A stretch of DNA of 64,000 bases, taken from Arenibacter certesii DSM 19833 (GTDB taxonomy: Bacteria > Bacteroidota > Bacteroidia > Flavobacteriales > Flavobacteriaceae). A model generated the notes under the pieces. It worked only from the letters and a program-made list of their open reading frames with translations, was not told the origin of the DNA and searched no databases. Where the stretch lies: positions 40,115 through 104,114 of the forward strand of contig NZ_AUCB01000018.1 of assembly GCF_000429545.1 (NCBI RefSeq), written 5' to 3'. Within the stretch, counting starts at the first letter, position 1. Every line of letters starts with the position of its first letter. Positions 8,711-17,361 of this stretch are shown piece by piece. Made by a program: the position numbers and the translations under genes.

Positions 8711-10918
8711 TTATAAGCCTACCCTATCCCACAGTTCTGGTCTTATTACAAAGGAAAATCCCCCCGTCACCGTCCAAGCAATACCAAACCAAGTTGAATC
8801 GGTGCCGGACCACCTGCGGATTTTTATAGTATATGTTTTTCCCGGTAGACCTGTAAATTCTGCAATCTCATAACTATTATCCCAAGAACCACTGTAAGCA
8901 ACCTGTGTTCCATTTTCATCATATATCTTTAGATCTAAGTCTACTTTTAGTTTAGACATATACCAGCTAATAAACAAAAACGACGACTTGGTGGCTTTTG
9001 ATGTCCACGCCAATGCCACCTTTACCTTTCTAGGACCATAACGGTAATTAGGTACAGATATCTTATAGTCGAAAGTGGACAGTTTATCGTTACCAAAATT
9101 TGATGAGGTAAGCAGACCAACATCCCATCCCCTTGAACTTGGAGCTGAATTCACCGATTTTTTATTTAAAGCTATAGTACTACCTTCAGCAGCATTTACC
9201 GCACCAGCACCATCCAAAGCATCAATACCATTACTAACATCTTGCCACCAGGTATTACCGGTGATATTTTTGGTTGCACTGGCAAGGAGTATTGCCCTAC
9301 ACCCTTCTGGCCAGTGTTTCAGCATTGTATTTCTTCCCTGTAAAAGCGCTGAAACTCCAACCACTGCTGGAGAGGCCATACTGGTTCCACTTTTTATAAT
9401 TCCATCAGCAGTTACCCCAACGCCATTTGCGCAAATTTCAGGTAGCTCGCGGTCTCCATGAGAAGAACTTGGATTTCTAAATACGGAGCTGCCCGACATT
9501 GCAGAAGCATCGTCATTATGATTTCCTACGGATAGCGTATTATACCCTTTATGATTCACGTATTCACTACTAGGTGGATTAATATTATCTGAATCTCCAT
9601 TCCAGAAATTACCAGCTGCGTGAACAATTAGTGGATATGGATACTTCGTTGCAAGGTAATCTCCGTAAATATCATCACTAGATAATGTACTGGATCCCGG
9701 TTCACTGGACCTATGAAAACTTTGATTGATTACAGTACAATTTTTATCATTAACCGCCCAAGTAAGCGCATCCCTATCATAATCATTGGCGGAAAATAAG
9801 CTACATCCCGGAGCATGCCCATTAGGAGTATTGGATTCGTTGTTTCGAATTATGGCGTGTACATTTTGAGAATGATCGGATGTAGACGGATTATTTTTAA
9901 ATTTCCCTGCTATAACAAGATTAGAATTGCTGGTAGGCCCATTTTCCCAGACGGCTACTTTTACACCACTACCGACTTCACCATTGAAATGAACCACGTT
10001 AGAACCGGCTATGGCAATAGAATTTTCAAGGTCTTCAATACCTTCAGTTTCGTGAAGTAATATACCCGCAACCAACTTATTGGAAGTTAGCTCCCTAAGA
10101 ACAGAAGTTTCAACCTCTGCCGTTATCAAAGGTGCCAATTCGTCAACCTTTACAACTTTAATATTGACTTTCAGTGATTTACTAAACTCTAGCGAACGCT
10201 TATGCATTTCTCTTTGTTCTTCTTTTGCCCGTTTCTCAAATGATTCTTGGTGGCATTCATCTTGGTTCCGATCAGTAGGCAAAGCTTCAGATTCCTCAAA
10301 CTCGTACCAAATATCTACGAGGATAGTTTTAGGTGGATTTTTAGAATGGATTAAGGAGTAAAGTGTTGGATGTAGTTTCCCGAATTTTGAATTCAGTTTT
10401 TTTCGATGATCCTCAAGAATCTTTTCTCCATCAACCGCTTTTCCATTATGGTCAAATTCCAATGAAACTGGCTTACCGCTTTTACGATCGGTAGCTTTAA
10501 AAAATTCCAAATAATTTGTGTCTTTAAATTTGTAATTACTTAATCGTTCAACACCGTTTTCCACTAGCTTTATCCTTACAAAACTACCAATGATCAAGCG
10601 GTTATCGATCTCCGCTTTAGTGGCAATAACTGTGAATGGAATCTCCATAGCATCACTTAATTTTTGTGATTTTGAATTCGATATTGGCTCAATCACCAAT
10701 TTATGTTGCCCCGGTGATAATCCTTTTTCTGAAGTCCATCTATAACCATCCCTTTTTCTCGTAGGAGTCACTTTTCCGTCAATACCTTGCACACCTATAC
10801 TTCTTATAACCACATCCATATCTGCATTTGATGGCACAATGAACTCTATTGACGCATTTGTGGTTAAAATCTCATCTCGTACTAGATTTACCCGTACTTT
10901 GTTTTTTTCATTTCCCAT
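8711..10918 (-). CDS. Subtilisin-like (S8) serine peptidase without signal peptide
   Basis: This 735-residue protein has an S8 peptidase core at about 315-580. Visible motifs are GVKVAVWENG (position of the usual DTG; Glu325 stands where Asp is expected), DHSQNVHAI (His349 aligned to the catalytic His), the oxyanion-hole Asn in HAAGN (437) and GTSMASP (Ser513). After it comes a beta-rich C-terminal part (about 590-720) like the P/pre-peptidase domains of secreted subtilases. The first 300 residues are a long, charged, partly beta-rich region I do not recognise. There is no N-terminal signal peptide or lipobox, which is unusual for an S8 enzyme and leaves its location open. It is transcribed divergently from the 830-residue protein at 11785. 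The peptidase fold is sure; the activity depends on whether E325 can replace Asp. Confidence 0.88.
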   Translation of the reverse strand: MGNEKNKVRVNLVRDEILTTNASIEFIVPSNADMDVVIRSIGVQGIDGKVTPTRKRDGYRWTSEKGLSPGQHKLVIEPISNSKSQKLSDAMEIPFTVIATKAEIDNRLIIGSFVRIKLVENGVERLSNYKFKDTNYLEFFKATDRKSGKPVSLEFDHNGKAVDGEKILEDHRKKLNSKFGKLHPTLYSLIHSKNPPKTILVDIWYEFEESEALPTDRNQDECHQESFEKRAKEEQREMHKRSLEFSKSLKVNIKVVKVDELAPLITAEVETSVLRELTSNKLVAGILLHETEGIEDLENSIAIAGSNVVHFNGEVGSGVKVAVWENGPTSNSNLVIAGKFKNNPSTSDHSQNVHAIIRNNESNTPNGHAPGCSLFSANDYDRDALTWAVNDKNCTVINQSFHRSSEPGSSTLSSDDIYGDYLATKYPYPLIVHAAGNFWNGDSDNINPPSSEYVNHKGYNTLSVGNHNDDASAMSGSSVFRNPSSSHGDRELPEICANGVGVTADGIIKSGTSMASPAVVGVSALLQGRNTMLKHWPEGCRAILLASATKNITGNTWWQDVSNGIDALDGAGAVNAAEGSTIALNKKSVNSAPSSRGWDVGLLTSSNFGNDKLSTFDYKISVPNYRYGPRKVKVALAWTSKATKSSFLFISWYMSKLKVDLDLKIYDENGTQVAYSGSWDNSYEIAEFTGLPGKTYTIKIRRWSGTDSTWFGIAWTVTGGFSFVIRPELWDRVGL

Positions 10919-11784
10919 AATCTTATCCTTTAGTTAATATAATTGTAATTGTTAATTATTTTATAGCCTGATTAACGCTGAAGGGAGATTATTTGGTAAG
11001 GCAGAAAGTGTAAATAAAAATTGCCAAACTTTGTAAGTAGAATAATTGTTATAACACCAAGAACTTGAGTTAACTTACAGTATAAAATTACAGTTTGTTT
11101 AGATATTATATAGAAGTAATGTATAAATCGTAAGAATCTACGTGTGTTTTACAATTATGCGTATATAATCATAATTATTAAGGGGTTGACGAGCGTATTA
11201 CCAATAACACAACCTTAAATACTTATTTTTATGATGTGCAGGTATACCATAGAGTGGCCAATTTATAATGCCAATAGCTTTAATTTTACAATGCATCCGC
11301 TAGTTGCAAAAATATCAGACTTCCCTCTGCCTATCCTTATTCCAACCGCATTAAATTAGACCAAAATTATGTTTTGTGCATTTATATGCCCTTACTTTTT
11401 CCATGTCGTCAGCTATACAAAATTACTGACCAACTATACAAAACCCCTTTAAGATTAGGTAGAATAGAACTACTTTTAATGTTGTATTTATTAACTACCG
11501 TAACTCAAGCTATATTATTTGATATAGAAGCGTCAACTGCCAAGATTCTCGATGGTAAGGATTAAACGGTCTAAATTGGGTGTATACCATTGTACTATCC
11601 CCCTACCTTTACATACATTATATCAATTCCGTGAACTTTTATAGTCGCATCTCCCTTATTTATTGGTTTCGAATCCATTAAAATCAACCTAAGGCATATA
11701 TGTACCAAGATTTTCCCTCAACGATCTAGATCTAGGGAGAAACCTTATGATCGAATAATGAATAGTTTTCTAAAATAAAATGTT
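10919..11784. other. Long divergent intergenic region
   Basis: These 866 AT-rich bases lie between the divergent peptidase gene and the 830-residue repeat protein. I see no convincing gene. An open stretch at 11374-11565 has no homologue-like features. Near-consensus promoter boxes with 3-nt spacers occur (for example TATTATTTG around 11513) but no exact TAnnTTTG was found. Regulation of the two neighbours probably sits here. Confidence 0.45.
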
Positions 11785-14277
11785 ATGGCAAAATCAAGAA
11801 AACAGACGCTACTAGGTAGTGTATCTGATGAAAAATCCGGTCATCCACTAGGAGGGTTGACCATAGAAGTGATAGATAAGGATCTACGAAAGGTAGCGCG
11901 TTTTAAACCGGCCACTACGGACAATAATGGCAGATTTAAAATCATCTTTGAGTCCGATGAACAAGAAGACACCGATTCCGCCTATTACTTACAGATCTTA
12001 AATAGAAAGGGAGCGGTAATTTCCATTCAAGAAGAGAGTTTTGTAAATCAGAGCGGATCTTTGGAAGAGTTAGATTTTAAAATACCTGAAGCGGCGACAA
12101 AAACGGCAACTTTCCATTACACAAGGCATCAATTTAAATCCTTGGTGGCTATTAATCCAAACTACTTTGGGGCCTATGAGAAGATGGATTCTCCGGATAT
12201 TGGACCTGCCGTTTATCCTCAAAAGGGGAACACCAATTATGAGGAATTAAAATGTATAGGTATATTCCCAGAGAAGGATGAGGTTGAGGCAATATTTAAC
12301 GTTAAACTACCTTATGGCTTCGGCGGAAATCTCTGTACCGACGGAAGCAAGGAATACGTTGCCTTCTATATTGACTATGGTGCTGGTTTCCAAGCTGTAG
12401 GTCCGGCAGTAGCCGTAAACACTCACAATATGGCTGCAGCCCGTAAACGGCCACTTTGTTATGCAGTAAAGCAAGTAGTAGATTTTAAAAAACGAAACTG
12501 TCAGAAACCTTATCTTGTGAGACTGCGGGCAATACTCAGTTGGAACACGCCCCCTACTGGTCCTAATTATAATCCAACTTGGGGTAACGCCGTTGAGGAG
12601 TGGATTCAAATTGAACCCTTAAAAAAATCATGGGAGCTCATAACATCCGATTTGACCGAAATTAGCTTGCAAAAATCCTATAGTGATCTTCAGTTTTCAA
12701 AAAAAGAACTCATTGAATCCTTGCAAGGCTCCTTAGATTATAATATGGACGGCCTTGAAAAAGACCGTGTGGGGTTTAAGGATAATATCCTGAAGAACCC
12801 TAATTATTATGGCGGACTTGCAGATAAGGACAACCTTCATGAGGCCATTGAGGCAATAAATAGTTTACCTCAAGAGATTTTAGAGAAATTTAAGCCGATG
12901 TTGGTAAATCCTAAATGGCTTATTCCTGTAAATCCGTTTAATTACAATACCACATATGAAGAGCTCACCTGTGTGGGATTATATCCTGAACGCGACCTAC
13001 TCGAGGCCACCATAGCCATAAAGAAGCAAAATGGGTATAAAGGAAATCTCTGTTCTGTAGGTAGTGAAGAATATGTGGCATTTTATGTAAACTGGGGCGA
13101 CGGAGCGGGATACCAACACGAAGGTACCACCTACTTTAAGGCCCACGACATACCAAGGGATGTAAACCCGCTTATGTACGCTGTCAACTTACGGATTCAG
13201 GATATGGAGAAAAAGTTGAAACGATGTAAGGAAGAGAATGTGGTACGTGTTCGTGCCATTTTAAGTTGGGAAGTAGCTCCCACGGGGCCAAGTTACAAAC
13301 CTGCTTGGGGTAATGTGCTGCATTGCACTATCCAGATTAGAGCCATTGACGGCGGAAGTGCAAAATGCGAAATTCAGCACATCAACAAGATATTGGTAGA
13401 GGATATTAACAGTCAAGGGTATGCTAGAAAGGTTATAAATGACACTACGCTATCGCCCACTATTTTCAATAGGCCATTTGGTCTGATCGTAGCTGTTTGG
13501 GGTAGTGTAAATGTACCTGCAGCCTACTATTATCGTTTGCGATTCAGTGATGATAATGGAACGAACTGGAACACCGTCATGAATAAAAGAAGGTATAAAG
13601 TGAATAATTTCACCGTTGGCTTTAGTACACCGGATTCCGATGGTTGGTTCAGCAAAAGCATTTACTTGTCCGAACTAGGAAATTATAGCGATACTCCTTT
13701 GGTCGAATGGCATACCGGAAGCCGAAGCGGAAAACATATCGTACGGTTAGAATTGGCCAACATCTTCAAGAATACGATACCAGGGCAGGTTTGTGAGAAA
13801 ACCGTATTCCTGGACAACCAGAATGTTGACCATTACTCTTTTATAAATTCCACTATACCACAGGTGGGGGTAACTGTAAAGGACGCAAGCGGTGCTATTA
13901 AAAAATGCGATAAATATGTAGGGAGTGACCAAGTTATGGTTTATGGGAATTTTCATGATAAACATTTTAATGCATTTTCACTTGAACTGTTTGGAGGAAA
14001 TCTTGCCTCCAGCGGTGTTGGTATTACACCAGCCATCCATAAATATGATCAAGGGGGAAATTTAAATAATAATGGCACTATAGGAGCAGTAGATCCCGGA
14101 AACGGAGTGGTGCTCACTACGGTCAATATGGTTGCAGCCGGTGCCAATATCGCCTGTGCCTATGGCGTACGGATGGTTACAAGTGACAGGACCATTAGAG
14201 GATATTTTTCGACCTATGTCTTCAAAACAACCTCACATTCAAGGGATGCCTATGTCACTTTTAATTGGGAGCCATAG
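11785..14277 (+). CDS. Unrecognised 830-residue protein with an internal duplication
   Basis: I do not recognise a function. The first 100 residues look like a transthyretin/CarboxypepD_reg-type beta sandwich (LLGSVSDEKSGHPLGGLTIEV). A unit of about 130 residues then occurs twice, at about 150-278 and 389-520. Each copy has a YEELxCxGxxPExDxxEA start, GNLCxxGSxEYVAFY in the middle and RAILSWxxxPTGPxYxPxWGN at the end, with matching cysteines (157/396, 184/423). The last 300 residues are again beta-rich and hold WGSVNVPAAYYYRLRFSDDNG. There is no signal peptide or membrane segment. It is divergent from the S8 peptidase, which likewise lacks a signal, so the two may act together. A strong terminator follows 23 nt after the stop. 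The gene is clearly real by length and composition. Confidence 0.85.
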   Translation: MAKSRKQTLLGSVSDEKSGHPLGGLTIEVIDKDLRKVARFKPATTDNNGRFKIIFESDEQEDTDSAYYLQILNRKGAVISIQEESFVNQSGSLEELDFKIPEAATKTATFHYTRHQFKSLVAINPNYFGAYEKMDSPDIGPAVYPQKGNTNYEELKCIGIFPEKDEVEAIFNVKLPYGFGGNLCTDGSKEYVAFYIDYGAGFQAVGPAVAVNTHNMAAARKRPLCYAVKQVVDFKKRNCQKPYLVRLRAILSWNTPPTGPNYNPTWGNAVEEWIQIEPLKKSWELITSDLTEISLQKSYSDLQFSKKELIESLQGSLDYNMDGLEKDRVGFKDNILKNPNYYGGLADKDNLHEAIEAINSLPQEILEKFKPMLVNPKWLIPVNPFNYNTTYEELTCVGLYPERDLLEATIAIKKQNGYKGNLCSVGSEEYVAFYVNWGDGAGYQHEGTTYFKAHDIPRDVNPLMYAVNLRIQDMEKKLKRCKEENVVRVRAILSWEVAPTGPSYKPAWGNVLHCTIQIRAIDGGSAKCEIQHINKILVEDINSQGYARKVINDTTLSPTIFNRPFGLIVAVWGSVNVPAAYYYRLRFSDDNGTNWNTVMNKRRYKVNNFTVGFSTPDSDGWFSKSIYLSELGNYSDTPLVEWHTGSRSGKHIVRLELANIFKNTIPGQVCEKTVFLDNQNVDHYSFINSTIPQVGVTVKDASGAIKKCDKYVGSDQVMVYGNFHDKHFNAFSLELFGGNLASSGVGITPAIHKYDQGGNLNNNGTIGAVDPGNGVVLTTVNMVAAGANIACAYGVRMVTSDRTIRGYFSTYVFKTTSHSRDAYVTFNWEP

Positions 14278-14299
14278 AATTTTCTCGATTAGGTATAAT

Positions 14300-14332
14300 A
14301 ATCCGGCCCATTGTATTGGGCCGGATTTTTTT
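14300..14332 (+). terminator. Rho-independent terminator of the 830-residue gene
   Basis: An 11-bp GC-rich stem (AATCCGGCCCA / TGGGCCGGATT) with a 6-nt loop is followed by seven T residues, starting 23 nt after the stop codon at 14277. Confidence 0.9.
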
Positions 14333-14384
14333 ATGACCCGAAACCTATGGGAGGCATTATGTTTTTGGTAGCTAATCATGAAAA

Positions 14385-14641
14385 ATGGGAGTAGACTTTA
14401 ATGAAAATAAATGTTCCATAAAACCATCGAACGAACTTACGTCATATGTTAAAAGGGCTGCCTCTCGTCTTTTAGCCTATCAGGATAAGTGTATAGAGTT
14501 GGATGGTTATAATACTACCTTTACACAACTCATTACCAAAAGAAATCCAACTTTTTTAGAAACAGGATGTGGTCCAGGAAATATAACTAGATATCTATTA
14601 AAAAAAGGCCCAATTTTAATATTTCGGCTATAGAAAAGTGA
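14385..14641 (+). pseudogene. Frameshifted, truncated SAM methyltransferase stub
   Basis: The open frame 14385-14633 encodes 82 residues ending in the methyltransferase motif I (LETGCGPGNITRYLLKK). After a run of seven A residues (about 14600-14606) the natural continuation RPNFNISAIEK lies in the next frame and soon meets a TGA. So one A seems lost, and the rest of a class I SAM-dependent methyltransferase, normally 200-250 residues, is missing. The N-terminal part before motif I looks like the usual cap helix region (VKRAASRLLAYQDKCIELDGYN). It is a gene remnant with no expected activity. Confidence 0.7.
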
Positions 14642-14745
14642 TAAGGGTGACGAAATCCATACCATCTTAATAGTCAAAATGTAAGCCTAATAGTCATTAG
14701 AAAGATAGGAACCCATGCTAATTCGCTTTAATATTATTCTATTTG

Positions 14746-14753
14746 TATATTTG
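14746..14753 (+). promoter_or_regulatory. Predicted -7 box for the AhpD-like gene
   Basis: TATATTTG is an exact match to the Bacteroidota -7 consensus TAnnTTTG, 41 nt before the ATG at 14795. A palindrome TTATCGATAA (14757-14766) sits at the expected transcription start and could be an operator. A weak TTTA stands at the -33 position. Confidence 0.5.
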
Positions 14754-14794
14754 ATCTTATCGATAATGATAAATAATATTAAAATTAGTTTATA

Positions 14795-15328
14795 ATGACC
14801 ACTTTTAATGTTCCAACTAGGGACGAAGTTTCTTCAAACAATCAAGCGATATTCGACAATTTTAAAAAAGAAATAGGTTTTGTACCCAATATTTATGCAG
14901 CTGCGGCGTATTCAGATTCTGCATTAGACAACTACTTGCCTTTTGAAGGTGCAAAATCCTCACTATCAAATAAAGAAAAAGAAGTAGTGAATATAATAAC
15001 CAGTCAATTAAACGATTGTAAGTATTGTCAGGCTGCACATACGGTTATTGGCAAATCCAATGGTTTTACCGACAAGCAAATTTTAGAATTAAGACAAGGG
15101 TTTTTCTCTTCCGATAAAAAATTTGATGCACTGGTTAAGACAACCAAACAAATGAATTTAAACAAAGGAAAAGTAGACGATGAAACTTTAAAAACATTTT
15201 TTAAAGCAGGTTATACAAAAGGTACTTTAGTGGATATTATATTAGCTATTAAAGCGATTGGCGTTACCAACTACCTTCATAACTTAACGCAGGTAGAAAT
15301 TGATTTTCCACTTGCTCCAGAGCTATAG
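14795..15328 (+). CDS. AhpD/carboxymuconolactone-decarboxylase-like protein
   Basis: This 177-residue cytoplasmic protein belongs to the CMD/AhpD-like superfamily. The signature is NDCKYCQAAHTVIG, with Cys75, Cys78 and His82 forming the CxxCxxxH redox centre used in alkylhydroperoxidase (AhpD-type) activity. Length and the N-terminal stretch (PTRDEVSSNNQAIFDNFKKEIGFVPN) match the peroxidase-related members common in Bacteroidota. It probably reduces peroxides or acts as a thiol-disulfide relay. It has its own predicted promoter (14746) and is followed by a hairpin between convergent genes, so it appears to be monocistronic. The family is sure; the physiological substrate is not known. Confidence 0.85.
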   Translation: MTTFNVPTRDEVSSNNQAIFDNFKKEIGFVPNIYAAAAYSDSALDNYLPFEGAKSSLSNKEKEVVNIITSQLNDCKYCQAAHTVIGKSNGFTDKQILELRQGFFSSDKKFDALVKTTKQMNLNKGKVDDETLKTFFKAGYTKGTLVDIILAIKAIGVTNYLHNLTQVEIDFPLAPEL

Positions 15329-15349
15329 TCCCTAATTTAATAGTAATAG

Positions 15350-15380
15350 AACGTTAGGTAGGAAAATGCTATCTAACGTT
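15350..15380. terminator. Hairpin between convergent genes
   Basis: AACGTTAG (15350-15357) and CTAACGTT (15373-15380) form a perfect 8-bp stem, extended by partly pairing flanks (AATAGT / ACTATT). It lies between the convergent AhpD-like gene and the FAD oxidoreductase gene and probably terminates both. Confidence 0.6.
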
Positions 15381-15439
15381 TACTATTCAAAATCATACTC
15401 TTAAAGGTTTCAATTGAGGATAGGGACATCCCACGTGGT

Positions 15440-17170
15440 TTACATGCTATCATAAGGCCAATGGGTATCCACACCCTGACTTCGAATAAGCTTTTGAAAT
15501 TTCTCTACGGCGCTACTATCTTTATAAAGTTCTTGCGGACTTCTCCCAGATGCCATTAAAAAAGGAACAAACATCCCTATTGCCTCCCCTATGCTCCATT
15601 CCACCGGGTGAAGCCGATAACATCCATTGGTAAGATGTGTGGTACCAATATTTTTATTTGCTGGAAAGATATTTTCCATCCGCTGTGGAATTAACGCTCC
15701 CAATGGAATTTGAAATGGCAGGGAAGAAAAATCGATGTAGTTATCCCCTCCACTACTTGGGTGCAAATCAATGTGATAATATCCTATTCCTACACTATCC
15801 TTAAAATCTGTTGCGCTGGCCTCAGCTTCAGGTACTCTTTGGATAGCGGCTCGTTGGGTTCTTCCCACATGATGCTCAGTGATACGGAATAAGGGCTTAA
15901 TCCTTCTTGCTTCCCGTATATAGGGATATTTTGCAAGTCCGTCATTGGTTCCCATTACATCGGGGCGTAATCTAATTCCAGGCCAGCCCCTCCCTCCATC
16001 CGCCCTAGGAGCTTCAGTTTGTAGCCAGTACAATAAGGAAAGACTGAGTTGTTTGCCCCTATTAAAATGATGATTGACTTCCTTAACACTTACATCTACC
16101 ACATTCCCTAAGAAATAATCGTTCTGGGGGTAATTAACTAGGGTGATATCCCCGGTTAGAAATCCGTCTTCAAAATTATCCTTCGCAAGAATTCTGCGAT
16201 AAATCCATAGGTTAAGAACATCCTTCATATGGTTTCCCCTAGGGTCAAATCCCAAATCCTTGGGCAGCAAGGTGCGTGGATTAGAGTAGTTAAGCTCCAA
16301 TAGTTTTCCAGCCCATGGCGATTTCATAACAGGTTTATAATCACGCCAAAACTCATATTCTTCCGGTTTGTCTATCGTCCAATCCTCATTAGGTCTGTAA
16401 TCCATTGCAAAGCAGACCGTAAAAGCCTGATTATTGGTGGGATCTGCAATTTCCGCGGCATGCAATTCCCCAGTATCGGATTTTGCTTCTGCGCCACAAA
16501 CGTACTCTGTACCTGTCATAGGCAATAAATCCCCCAATTCCGTTGCGTCTGCAAAATAAGGTGCAACCAAGTTCTTTATCTCCCCAGACGGTTGTGTTTT
16601 AACCCGTACAGATTGTACCTTATTTCCTAAAGTAGCAGCGTCCAAAGCCACTGTGTCCTTTAAAAGGACCAGTTTGCCCGCACTAAGATAGGGATCTAAC
16701 ATGGTCTCTAAAACCCTAAGTGACACTTTTGGTTCATGACTAATCTCTGAAACGCTGGCGTTGCCCGGATTAAATCTTTCGTTTTCCGCATACTCCTGCT
16801 TTAAAGGATAGTTATTACGGTAATATGCCCTTACTTTTTTTCTAAATTCCCTATATAATGCGGTAGCCCCAAAGTCGTTTATCCACTTATGCTCATCTGG
16901 TGGCACACCCTGCTGCGTTAATTGTCCGCCTATCCAATCTGTTTCTTCGGTCATTATTACGGTAAGGCCATTACGGAGAGCTGCCAATGCAGTGGCACAT
17001 CCACCTGTTCCCCCACCAATGATAACTAGGTCAGCTTTAATAGTCCGACCCTTTATTTTGATACTGTCCTCCTTATCATTATTAGACTTTTCTCGAGAAG
17101 CATAAATGGGGTTTAACAACACCAATCCGCTCCCTGCGACCAAATTGCCAAAAAAATTTCTTCTTTTCAT
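15440..17170 (-). CDS. FAD-dependent oxidoreductase (FAD_oxidored family), exported
   Basis: This 576-residue protein starts with MKRRNFFGNLVAGSG, a twin-arginine-like export signal without a lipobox. A dinucleotide-binding motif follows (ADLVIIGGGTGGCATALAALRNG, about 50-72), continued by TEETDWIGGQLTQQG, typical of the FAD_oxidored family (Pfam PF12831). Such proteins occur in Bacteroidota sugar and polysaccharide loci, but their reaction is mostly undefined; flavin-dependent oxidation of a sugar-like compound in the periplasm is an inference. It is the third of three such genes here and lies 191 bases downstream of the CstA-type transporter gene on the same strand, so it may be in the same unit or separately transcribed. 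Confidence 0.85.
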   Translation of the reverse strand: MKRRNFFGNLVAGSGLVLLNPIYASREKSNNDKEDSIKIKGRTIKADLVIIGGGTGGCATALAALRNGLTVIMTEETDWIGGQLTQQGVPPDEHKWINDFGATALYREFRKKVRAYYRNNYPLKQEYAENERFNPGNASVSEISHEPKVSLRVLETMLDPYLSAGKLVLLKDTVALDAATLGNKVQSVRVKTQPSGEIKNLVAPYFADATELGDLLPMTGTEYVCGAEAKSDTGELHAAEIADPTNNQAFTVCFAMDYRPNEDWTIDKPEEYEFWRDYKPVMKSPWAGKLLELNYSNPRTLLPKDLGFDPRGNHMKDVLNLWIYRRILAKDNFEDGFLTGDITLVNYPQNDYFLGNVVDVSVKEVNHHFNRGKQLSLSLLYWLQTEAPRADGGRGWPGIRLRPDVMGTNDGLAKYPYIREARRIKPLFRITEHHVGRTQRAAIQRVPEAEASATDFKDSVGIGYYHIDLHPSSGGDNYIDFSSLPFQIPLGALIPQRMENIFPANKNIGTTHLTNGCYRLHPVEWSIGEAIGMFVPFLMASGRSPQELYKDSSAVEKFQKLIRSQGVDTHWPYDSM

Positions 17171-17361
17171 CTATAGATTTTTATTTTTTTTACGATCCTA
17201 CTTCGGCTGGGCCTGGCTACCGGCAGTCCGGTGCATAAATCTTTATTCCTATTTTAGACCAAATTTCCGTCATGCTCATTTCATTCCTTTATATAAAAAA
17301 TACCCGAACCACTTTAGCGAGATTGGGTCATTACATAAACAACTAAACTACCTCAAAGCAT

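Noticed and set aside
11374..11565. A 63-residue plus-strand open frame in the divergent gap
   Set aside because: It has no recognisable domain, low complexity and no promoter or ribosome-binding context; it is probably chance in AT-rich DNA.
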